Source: Sorex araneus | Lineage: Eukaryota > Chordata > Mammalia > Eulipotyphla > Soricidae | Direction: 5' to 3' | DNA length: 64,000 nucleotides | Assembly: GCF_027595985.1 (NCBI RefSeq) | Contig: NC_073307.1 | Coordinates: 15,643,127-15,707,126 of the forward strand | Part shown: one piece after another, positions 55,476 to 64,000 of the stretch | Layout of the letters: the number at the start of each line of letters is the position of its first letter | How positions within the stretch are numbered: the first letter of the stretch is position 1 | Program-made: the position numbers and the translations under genes | Notes under the pieces: generated by a model | What the model was told of the DNA's origin: nothing | Databases searched by the model: none | What the model saw: only the letters and a program-made list of their open reading frames with translations

Positions 55476-56315
55476 TTTTATTGCATCACTGTGAGCTACA
55501 GTAAAAAAAATATTGAGAGCATTCAGATAGGAAAGGAAGAAATCAAACTCTCACTATTCGCAGATGATGTGATACTATATCTAGAGAATCCTAAAGCCTC
55601 TACCAAGAAACTCTTAGAAATAATAGACTTGTACAGTAAAATAAAATCAATACCCAAAAGTCTATGGCTTTCCTATGCGCAAATAATGAGACAGAGGAAA
55701 GTGACACGAAAAAAGCAATCCCGTTCACATTAGTGTCCCAGAAAATCAAGTACCTTGGAATGAGCTCAACTAAGGAAGTAAAGGACCTCTACAAAGAAAA
55801 CTATAAAACACTACTCCATGAAATAAAAGAGGACATGAGGAAATAGAAACATATCCCCTGCTCATGGATAGGGAGAAGCACATTGTCAAAAGGGCAATAC
55901 ACCCCATGGCATTATACAGATTCAATGTGATCCCTATAAGCATACCCATGAAATTCTTCAAAGAAATAGATCAAGCAATCCTGAAATTCATATGGAACAA
56001 CAAATACCCATGAATAGCTAAAGCAATTCTTGGGAAAAAGATGATGGGAGGCATCACCCTCCCCAACCTTAAACTCTACTACAAAGCAGTAACAATTAAA
56101 ACAGCATGGTACTGGAACAAAGGCAGAGTCACAGACCAATGGAACAGGATGGAATGTCCTACACACAACCCCAAATATATGATCATCTCCTGCTTTTATG
56201 GAGGAGATGATCTCACTCTACTTTGGGGCACTATGGCTTGCAATACAGATACTGAAAGGCCATCATGTTTGGCCTTTTGTCTGCTTTCAGCACATGTTTC
56301 CCCTCCCAAGCCATG
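55476..56315 (+). mobile_element. Rearranged L1: ORF2 reverse-transcriptase fragment between antisense 3' ends
   Basis: A T-rich tail and ATTGCATCACTGTGAGCTACAG (antisense 3' end) lead at 55504 into sense ORF2 text. The frame from 55491 encodes LSLFADDVILYLENPKAS, with the FADD form of the reverse-transcriptase active-site motif at 55557-55568, then a region with GMSSTKEVKDLYKENYKTL. After about 700 bases with at least one frameshift and stops (TAG at 55844, TGA near 56012), antisense 3' UTR text returns at 56222 (GGGGCACTATGGCTTGCAATA). Inactive. Confidence 0.85.
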
Positions 56316-56380
56316 TGTTAATATTTTCTTAATCACAATTTGTTGCCTTCTACTTTACATCCCATCCAATGAAGTAATCT

Positions 56381-57311
56381 ACTCCCAGTACATCAGTAGT
56401 GTAGAGTATGAGACGTTGTGGCTGCAAATGTGGCCACATGCTTCAGGAATTCTAAAATTTTAAGTAGGGTGATAGAATGAGAGTTAAATTTTTGACTGGA
56501 TGGTGATTTTGAAATCAAGAGACATCTCTGCAGTTTGTTGATCTCTTCCTAGATTTGTTATGAGTCTCTGGATAATGGCTGATATTGTCTTATTTTTTCT
56601 ATTCCTGTATGGATTAAATAATTAGATAAGTCCAGCATTATTATTTTTAAGAGTCAAAAATCTTAGTGATAACTAAGAAAAGATGATCTTATTAGAACAT
56701 ATTAGATAATCTTATTAATTTTTACATTTGTTACTCTCAAGGAGATTCTTAACCCCAAAACATTTTCTGTAGTTAAATACATTTTTCTATAGTTAAGTAA
56801 CTCCCATTAATGTTAGTGAGACTCTTTCAGACTTTGTCTTACACCTCATTTGATTTTGAAACCTAACATCTGCCTCTGATAATGCTTTTTAATGATCACT
56901 TGGCCATTGTTATATAACCAATTATCCTGTCATACTCAAGCATTGATTTGGTGTCTTAGTACTAAAACCTTGCATCTCCCTCATTATTATTAAAATCTAT
57001 TCTTTTAGGATTTGAGATTGTGTTTGTGTAGAAAATATTTCTGTGTGGGCCGTGTGGTTCATACATTATATTGGCAAACATAATGAACCCCTCTTTCTGG
57101 CGTGCTTCTGTGGATACTCAACCTAACTGAATAGTCCTTCCTCTCCTTGGCAATGATTTTTTCCAGCACTATCTCATTCACAATTTTCAATATTTATTCT
57201 CTTTAGACAGATCAAAGCATATGACTTTGTTTTAGAAACAAATGAGATTAATAGATTTATCAAAACTTCTTATTTAGTATATCTAAAGAGAGTAAACTTA
57301 GGGGATTATAT
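56381..57311. other. AT-rich unique sequence
   Basis: No gene or repeat family was recognised. Confidence 0.4.
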
Positions 57312-57929
57312 GCAACATTTTCTATCTTTTTTTATTATTAAATCACCATGTGGAAAGTTATAGTTTCCAGGCTTATCTTGGTTATACCCTGCTCGAACAC
57401 CCGTCCCTTCACCAGTGCCCATATTCCACCACCAAAAATCCCAGTATACCTCCCCACCCCCGCTTGCGTAGCTGATAAATTTCACTTCATTTTCTCTTTA
57501 CCTTGATTACATTCCATATTTCAACACAATATTCACTATTGTTGTTGGAGTTTCCCCTCAAAAAAACAGCCCTGCTGACAAGGAAGTATTTGATAGTTAG
57601 TTTTCCATTGCTGAGAATGAAGAGATATGAAGTCTCTTCATTCAAGGTTTAGAATTTCTGCATTTTAGTACTTTAGTAGTTAAATCCAGTGAGATTTATG
57701 TTAGAAATTGCATCATTTCCCTTCCTGGGGCAGCATGGGGCTCTGGCTTAGTTCACAGTCTAGAGATATTGGTGGAAGCAGTTGCTGGTACCTAAAGTAG
57801 TTTAGCTGGCCTCCGGATCATGGTCATCAGCAGCAGAGCGGCCGTACAAATAAACATGTGGCCACTTGGGTCGCTTCTTGGCAGAGCGCGCACCGATATC
57901 GCCCCGGCCCGAGCAACATTTTCTATCTT
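57312..57929 (-). mobile_element. 584-base composite retroposon with perfect 17-base target-site duplications
   Basis: GCAACATTTTCTATCTT at 57312-57328 and 57913-57929 flanks the insert at 57329-57912. On its own strand it begins GGGCCGGGGCGATATCGG, is CpG-rich for the first 80 bases, has a unique middle, and ends with GGTGGTGGAATATGGGCACTG, GGTGAAGGGACGGGTGTTCG and GGTGATTTAATAATAAAAAA, parallel to the L1 3' end. The head is like the first 14-16 bases of SOR-A, and then differs. This is a complete insertion with a head of its own and an L1-like tail. Confidence 0.85.
57714..57833 (-). repeat. 120-base duplicated block, copy A (inside composite retroposon)
   Basis: Matches 58231-58350 at 117 of 120 positions by eye, offset 517. 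It begins CATTTCCCTTCCTGGGGCAG and ends GATCATGGTCATCAGCAG. Confidence 0.95.
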
Positions 57930-58230
57930 AGTAGTTGCTAAATATTCATATTTTTCTGTTTTGAATTATGTTGATTTCATGTTTTTCATTTGTTCCAGAG
58001 ATGGTGTTGTGGCAATGGTTGGGGTGATGGTGGTCCTGATGGTGAAAGTCACTTTGATGCTCTGGTTGTCACATTGTAACTTCATCTTAAATGTCATCAT
58101 CTTTCAATATAATGGATAAGACTAAGCATTAGTGAATGCAGATTGGATCATAAAACCATTACCAGTTTGCCATTTGGAGGGAGAACCATGTCTAACTTTT
58201 CTTTAAGCTCAGTTAATCCCTGTTCCAAAT

Positions 58231-58350
58231 CATTTCCCTTCCTGGGGCAGCATGGGGCTCTGGCTTAGTTCACGGTCTAGAGACATTGGTGGAAGCAGTT
58301 GCTGGTACCCAAAGTAGTTTAGCTGGCCTCCGGATCATGGTCATCAGCAG
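58231..58350 (-). repeat. 120-base duplicated block, copy B
   Basis: A partial copy of the composite element with neither its head nor its tail and no poly-A. The sequence on both sides is unrelated to the element. Confidence 0.95.
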
Positions 58351-59606
58351 CTACACCACGTCTATCTGTAGATGTAGAAAGGTCAGGAACCACTGGTTTA
58401 TCAGTTTGGTTATAACTGCTGGTCCATGGACTGGAATACAGATTGGTGCCAGTGTGCAGGTGTAGAAAGTTGAAGAATGCTGTTCTAGTATGTTCTGTGC
58501 CATAATATGCTTATTAAATACTGGTAGCAAGAACATGACCTCCAAATAATTGTTTATTTTTTTATCAAGGGCATCTTATAGAAGCCCTTGAGTCCGAGAA
58601 ATGCTTTTCTGAGAAAGTAGCATAACCAGTTTTTTGACACCATAGCTAAGACTCCATCTAGTCAGAGGACAGGTATAGAGGAGAACGGAGTGACTTTTTG
58701 TTCAAGTCCCTTATTGATTAATCATGAACTGTGATAGCCATCACTTATGCCCAGGTAATGGGGCCTATTTTGGCTGTTTGGAATCATATGTTGTGGCAGA
58801 TAAATCCATTTTCAAGATTTGTGCCCGGAGATATTGGCATTCAAGCTTCCTTTTTATTCCAGCTCTGAGGGTTGAAAAGCAGCTGTTGATGGACTAATTA
58901 TCATCGTAGGAGGACTAGGAACTACATCCTTATCCCTTAACGCTGATTTAATGGTTCATCCCACAAAGATTCTGAGAGCATCTCTGGAATGTTACTTCAC
59001 GCAAATGCTACAGGCTGGCCTTGTCTCCATCGCATCCACAACTCAACCATAATAGCTGTAGCAAAAAGACAGTTATGCCCAGCCACATGTAAGGATAACG
59101 GTGGGATGTGTGTGACAAAAAAAAATAATTTGTTATACCACAAGGATTAATTTTCTAACTTACATACCCAGCAGATATTTTGATCCTATCTCTAATTAAG
59201 AGAAATTCTATATCTTAAGGGACTAGCTATAACCAAGCATAAACACAACTATTGCATAACAGCCAACAGAACCGTCATTTAAGCTGTTGGGAAACTAAAG
59301 CAAAATTTTAATCCATTTTATTTACTCTGAATCATCTCTACTACACCAATTAAAAGTATTATTATTGATTACTGAGCATTAAAATGCTCTGTCCACTTGG
59401 TAAACTTATAGGATTGGAATCAGGCAGTTGCCTGATGATTTGGCTTTAGGTCAATGATGTGACCATTTTAGGGAAAGAATATCTATTTTTCTATTGAGGA
59501 AAAAAATATGACAGCCCTTAGGTGACTTCTATATATAGGGGTAAAAACCTTCTTGTCACCAATGATTCTTCTGAGTGACTTGTTTTTTCTTTAAAACCAT
59601 CCAAGC
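58351..59606. other. Unique intergenic sequence
   Basis: No gene or repeat family was recognised. 58350-58500 shows paired AGATGTAGAAAGGT/AGGTGTAGAAAGTT motifs, possibly a worn old repeat. Confidence 0.4.
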
Positions 59607-59760
59607 TAGGACTGGAGAGTGAGTGTAATGGGTAAGACACCACCTTGCATATAGCCAACCCAGGTGAAATCCCTAAAATTGCATGTGTCCCCTGAGCCAG
59701 GATTATCCCCATGCTTAGTCAGATTTATCTACCCCCTCCCCCAAGAAACAAATATAAAAA
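59607..59760 (+). mobile_element. Diverged SINE, sense
   Basis: AGGACTGGAGAGTGAGTGTAA, GACACCACCTTGCATATAGCC and CCCCTGAGCCAGGATTATCC, a worn and internally shortened copy. Confidence 0.7.
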
Positions 59761-59778
59761 TAAAAAGCATTCATGGAG

Positions 59779-59945
59779 GGGCTGGAGAGAGTACAGTGGG
59801 TAAGGCACTTCCTTTGCACCTAGCTGATCAGGGCTGGATTCTTGGCATTACTTATGGCACTTTGAGCCCCACCAGGAATGATCCTTTAGCCTAAAGCCAG
59901 AAGTTAGTCTTGAGCACAGCCAAGTGTCCCCCCACACACAAAAAA
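59779..59945 (+). mobile_element. Diverged SINE, sense
   Basis: GGGGCTGGAGAGAGTACAGTG, GGCACTTCCTTTGCACCTAG, AGCCCCACCAGGAATGATCC and CACACACAAAAAAATCC at the end. Confidence 0.8.
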
Positions 59946-60046
59946 ATCCAAATAACAACTAAAATATCCATGCAGTTGTGAGGACACTTTTGTGTTTATG
60001 ACTTCAGCTATTCCAGTTTTCTTCCAGTAACTTTACCCATATTAGT

Positions 60047-60174
60047 TTGGCAAGCTACCCGTGGTGTATTTGATATGCCAAAAACAGTAACAAGTCTCGC
60101 AATGGAGACGTTACTGGCACCCGCTAGAGCAAATCGATGAGCAATGGGATGACAGTGATATAGTGATACAGTGG
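60047..60174 (+). mobile_element. SOR-B SINE, sense, 5'-truncated
   Basis: Starts at TTGGCAAGCTACCCGTGGTG in the body, then ATATGCCAAAAACAGTAAC, GGAGACGTTACTGGCACCC and a GATATAGTGATACAGTG tail. Confidence 0.92.
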
Positions 60175-61160
60175 TATTAGTTTATACTTCTGTAGGTTAA
60201 AAAAAATTGAGACGGAACTCTACTCCCTTTGTGTACATGAATGATTCTCTCCAAGCATCGTGGATACATCTGTAATAATGGATAATAAACACATGATGAT
60301 GTTTTATGCAAGCGTCGTCTCCACAGCCTTCTTTTCTTTTCCCAATCCCAAAACCATGCTTCTGACTAGAAATTCTCCTTCATGGTGGGGGAAGTGTCTC
60401 ACAGATCTCTTACCTCAGTGGGATCACCCCACCATCAGAGATTCCTATAGGCTCGGCTGAGGCCTTTACTGGACGCACAGATGATTTTATTTTGCCCAAA
60501 TTGTATTCTTCCCATACTTTTGCATGGGAGTATATCTCCAAAATAATCCAATCTTCCTGTAATCCAGTGTGTCAAAGTCTGCTTCCAGGGTAACCAGTCT
60601 CAGACTCAGATAAATACAAATTCTTCATTTTGTTGCTAAATTTGTATATATATACATATATGTATATATTTACATATATATGTGTATATATGCACAAATA
60701 TATATACATATATATGTATATATACACACACATACACACATATATCCATTTGGAAAGCAATCCCTTTGGATTTGAGAATGGACTTAATATTAGACAGACA
60801 ATATTAATGAGATTGCCATTTGTCATTATTCTTAGGTGGTACACCATTGATTGATAACATTCATGTTTCTGTCTAGTCTCATCACTCAGCTCTTTGAGGA
60901 AAATAATAATAATAATAAGTCATCCCAGTCATGGTTAAGTTGTGCTGGTAAGTTTGTGATTTGTCCCTCAAGTCACCCTTCTTCTGCCCCGGGGTTCCTT
61001 ATAGTGTCCTCCTTCCCCACTACATTTCTCTTTATCCTCCCTCCACACCCCCGTTCTCAATTCATCACAGACTTCATTCTCTCCCTTGTGTATCTTACCT
61101 CACCGCTGCTACATTCTTCCCTTAGTCTCATATGTGGGAAGGGAAAGTACCTGGAAAATG
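60175..61160. other. Unique spacer with TA-rich microsatellite
   Basis: No gene was recognised. The TA/TACA array at 60643-60745 and an (AAT)n run at 60901-60918 are the only patterns. Confidence 0.4.
60643..60745. repeat. TA/TACATA alternating purine-pyrimidine array
   Basis: About 100 bases of alternating TATATA, TACATA and CACACA units. Parts are nearly self-complementary. Confidence 0.9.
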
Positions 61161-61340
61161 TTTTTTTTCTTTTTTTGCTTTTTGGGTCACACCTGGCGAT
61201 GCTCAGGGGTTACTCCTGACTCTGCACTCTGGAATCACCCCTGGCAGTGCTCAGAGGACCATATGGGATGCTGGGAATCGAACCTGGGTCGGCTGCATGC
61301 AAGGCAAACGCCCTACCCGCTGGGCTATCGCTCCAGCCCC
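61161..61340 (-). mobile_element. SOR-A SINE, antisense, with target-site duplication
   Basis: GCTTTTTGGGTCACACCTGG to CTATCGCTCCAGCCCC. GAAAGTACCTGGAAAATG is present on both sides (18 bases, perfect). Young. Confidence 0.97.
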
Positions 61341-62084
61341 GAAAGTACCTGGAAAATGAACCCACTCGAGGCCTCAGATATTACCCTGGCTTTCTAAACC
61401 AGAGTTCACCTGGAATGGTCCCCATCTGCCTTTGGTTTTTCACTATTATTATTTTCTGTTTTTTGGCCACAACTTTCCTTCAGTAACTTTTGGACTTTAG
61501 TTTGGTGCGGGGTCAATATTTTAAAATTGGTATTCCCGGACAGAAAATATCGTGCATAGATCCCTTTAAAATGCATGTCGCTAATTGCTCTTGCTATTAC
61601 AAAGAAAATTTCCCCTTTTGTGCTAATGTTGTGTGGTGACTTGGACTTTAAAGATGCCATTTTACCACCCTAATAAAATGCATAAAATTCTTATTGGATT
61701 GCTAAGTAATCAGGGTGAAAAGAATAAAAGCAGTTCAGAATATGAAGCTATAAGGAAGCTCAATTTCCTTAGATCTCAGGAGATGGGTAGATAAGGAAAT
61801 GGAAATTGGCAATTAAATATTTTCTTTTCTTTCTATTTGTCCTGTGGCAGAGGAACACAGAACAGCAATCTTTTTCTTTGACATCTTACTAGGTAAAAAT
61901 CTCAGCAGAAAGTGAGAGGAAACCCAGCACAGATTACTTATGCATACATGGGAAAGGGCCTTAGAAGCTTGGGATATTCAAGAGCATCAGGAAACAGGGC
62001 AACGTAGGGACTGAGGGACAAAAATAGGTGGCCAGAGCCACCTGTCTCTCTTCTCTTTTCATCCCTGCTAGTTTGTATTTGATG
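61341..62084. other. Unique spacer
   Basis: No gene or repeat family was recognised. Confidence 0.4.
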
Positions 62085-63115
62085 TTTATACATTGAATTG
62101 TGTCTTCCGGCTAGTGTTGAAGTTCCAATCCCCAGTCTCTGTAATTTCGACTTCATTCAGAAAGAAGATTTTAACAGATGGCCAAATTCGGATGATACAT
62201 TACGTTTTGCTAGGGCTGCTGTAAGAAATCTTCCACAAGAAGTGACCAGTGGGGCTGGAGTGATAGCACAGAGGGTAGGGTGTTTGCCTTGCACGCAGCC
62301 AACCCTGGTTTGATTCCTAGCATCACATATGGTCCCCTGAGCACCGCCAGGAGTAATTCCTGAGTGCATGAGCCAGGAGTAACCCCTGTGCATCGCCAGG
62401 TGTGACCCAAAAAAAAAAAAAAAAAAGTGACCAGAGATGGCTTAATTCACAGACAGGCAGACAGGGATTTCCTCATAGTCCAGGAGGGGGTCTAAAATCC
62501 AGCAGTAATTAAAAAACAAACAAACTTTTTATAATGAAGCCTAACTCCTCACCTTGCAGATAGCAGATGGCTGTCTTCTTCCTCGGTCTTCACAGGGACC
62601 TCCCACTTTGCATGCCTCTGTGCTGATGTCCTCTTTTTATGAGGAAACCAGTCACCAGACACTGGAACCCATCCTCAAGACCTTGTTTTACCTTAATTAC
62701 CCCTTCAAAGTTCTGCCTACTAACGTGTCAGATTCTGTGACTGTGATGGAGGAATTGAGGATTAGGACATTACTGGGTGACTTCCAAGGGGGCCACGCTT
62801 TAGTCCCTATCTGGACACTATGTGGGGGTCTTCATTTCACCGGACTGGTGTCCTTATAGCCAGTCCTGTGAGACAGGAGACAAGGAAGTTTGAACACAGG
62901 GAAAGACTGTGAAGACACAGGGAAAACATCGTCCAGAAGCCAGGAGAGGCGCTGGAGCACTCTCTCCGACAGCTCTCAGAAGGATCAATCCTGTCTGTGC
63001 CTTGAGTTTGAACATCTGGCTTCCAAACTGATCAGGCCATATATTTGTGGGATGAAGTCTCTGTTGTTTAAGACATTTAGTGTGAGGCACGTTCTTATGC
63101 CCTGGAAAATAAAAT
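62085..63115. repeat. Ancient mammalian repeat, two copies in opposite orientation, nested
   Basis: Sense text GAATTGTGTCTTCC and GTTGAAGTTCCAATCCCC (62093-62145) is followed by antisense text of what looks like the same family: TGCTAGGGCTGCTGTAAG at 62208, GGCTGTCTTCTTCCTC at 62569 and TTACCTTAATTACCCC at 62690. Sense text then returns: GACTGGTGTCCTTATAG at 62843, GAAGACACAGGGAAAAC at 62911 and CTGTTGTTTAAGACATT at 63061. It ends with GGAAAATAAAATAATC. I recognise the phrases from a common eutherian repeat but do not name it. Confidence 0.6.
62250..62426 (+). mobile_element. SOR-A SINE, sense, with target-site duplication
   Basis: GGGGCTGGAGTGATAGCACAG to GGTGTGACCC and a run of 18 A. AAGTGACCAG occurs before and after. 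Inserted in the older repeat. Confidence 0.97.
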
Positions 63116-63800
63116 AATCTGGATGGATTTCTCACAACTGTTGGGGGTCTTTCCCCATGTGCGGCCAGGATGATCCTTGGGACGCTCTTGTCTGACAACT
63201 CATCTTTCGGCTCTTGCTGCTATCTCTACTATCACAAGAGATCCAGAATCCCCAAAGTGCTCACATGTCCACTGACCCCACTGTGGTCTCGAGTCCACGG
63301 TGGACTGCAGTCATCTCCGAAGTGCTTCCTTTTCCCCTCTTCCTCTTCATAATCACTCCACATGATTAGCAGTCTGAGTCATTATGTCAAATTATATGGT
63401 TCAGAGTTTAATTTATCTTCATAATCCGGCAGAGACAAAGCCAACATCTTCACCAGGGTCTACAAGATTCAAGATGTCCTAGGTCATGGCTATTTGTATC
63501 TGACTTGATTTCCCAGAACTCTGCTCCAGTCTTATAGGCCACTTCACAGTTTTCAAACAAACTAGGAAGTACTTAAAAGCTGCCTCAGGGCCTTTGAACT
63601 TGCCACACCTTCTGTACCAAATGATCATGCTTTACATATGAACAAGACTTCTTTCCTCTTTCCTTACAACTTTTCTTTAACTGTCACTATCTCAGAACCC
63701 CTCCCTCTCTTGCCATTCTGTTTACATGATATATATTTCTCCTTTGCACACAGACTGCCTTGTATAATACGAGCTATTTTATACATTTATTTTTATGCAC
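63116..63800. other. Unique spacer
   Basis: No gene or repeat family was recognised. Confidence 0.4.
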
Positions 63801-64000
63801 TGGGGTTGGAGTGATAGCACAGCGGGTAGGGTGTTTGCACAAAGTCGACCTGGGTTGATTCCTTCATCCCTCTTGGAGAGCCCAGCAAGCTACAAACAGT
63901 ATCTTGCCCGCAAGGCGGAACCTGGCAGCTACCCGTGGCGTATTCGATATGCAAAAGACAGTAACAAGTCTCACAATGGAGACGTTACTGGTGCCTGCTC
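63801..64000 (+). mobile_element. SOR-B SINE, sense, cut by the window end
   Basis: GGGGTTGGAGTGATAGCACAG, CCTCTTGGAGAGCCCAGCAAG, GCGTATTCGATATGC and GGAGACGTTACTGGTGCC. The tail lies beyond the window. The B box is reduced (GGGTTGATTCC). Confidence 0.93.

Larger units (their letters stand above)
54672..56380. repeat. Unclassified AT-rich dispersed repeat, split by nested insertions
   Basis: Starts ATATTTATTTTTATAAAGTTG and CAACACCAATCCCACCACC, breaks at 54757, resumes at 55220 (GAATTTTCTCAACCAGC to AACTTTGTGTCCTAG), breaks again near 55475, and resumes near 56320 (GTTGCCTTCTACTTTACATCC). The order matches the uninterrupted copy at 45870-46215. Confidence 0.7.

Noticed and set aside
48331-64000. 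PRELID2 exons expected downstream by synteny
   Set aside because: No GC-rich first exon or PRELID2-like coding sequence was recognised in this part. It may begin beyond the window.

Overview
This is a eukaryotic, mammalian window, mostly intergenic and intronic DNA packed with retroposons. The dominant repeat is a tRNA-derived SINE. It has an A box close to TAGCACAGCGGG, a B box GGTTCGATTCC, then a body ending in a poly-A tail. I recognise this as the SOR-type SINE of shrews (Soricidae), so a shrew such as Sorex is the likely source. That assignment rests on recall of the family, not on a database search.

One protein-coding gene is supported: GRXCR2 (glutaredoxin and cysteine rich domain containing 2), on the + strand. 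It has three coding exons at 34167-34502, 41985-42212 and 48088-48270. Both introns are phase 0 with GT-AG ends, and the joined frame is 248 codons plus stop. A canonical AATAAA follows at 48322. GRXCR2 is a hair-bundle protein of inner-ear sensory cells and a known recessive deafness gene. No other coding exon was recognised. A compact CpG-rich stretch at about 1610-2060 looks like a promoter. By mammalian synteny (PRELID2, GRXCR2, SH3RF2) it could be the minus-strand 5' end of SH3RF2, but this is inference.

Layout: 1-2626 is unique sequence plus the CpG-rich block. 2627-33712 is repeat-rich intergenic DNA with L1 fragments, SINEs and microsatellites. 33713-48330 is GRXCR2 with introns of 7482 and 5875 bases that carry SINE and L1 insertions. 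48331-64000 is AT-rich intergenic DNA with nested retroposons.

The most interesting material is in the retroposons. Three classes appear: an A-tailed SINE (called SOR-A here), a SINE with the same tRNA head but a different body and a (GTGACA)-like tail (SOR-B), and a roughly 560-630 base element with an (ATG)n tail (SOR-C). SOR-A, SOR-B and SOR-C are working labels used only here. A fragment at 28935-29187 encodes what looks like the C-terminus of a non-L1 LINE protein (RTE-like), and its 3' end matches the end of the SOR-B copy at 20116-20348. This suggests SOR-B and SOR-C borrow an RTE-like LINE's 3' end while SOR-A uses L1. A separate 584-base composite retroposon with an L1-like end and perfect 17-base target-site duplications lies at 57329-57912. 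Several L1 copies carry inverted 5' parts, as expected from twin priming.
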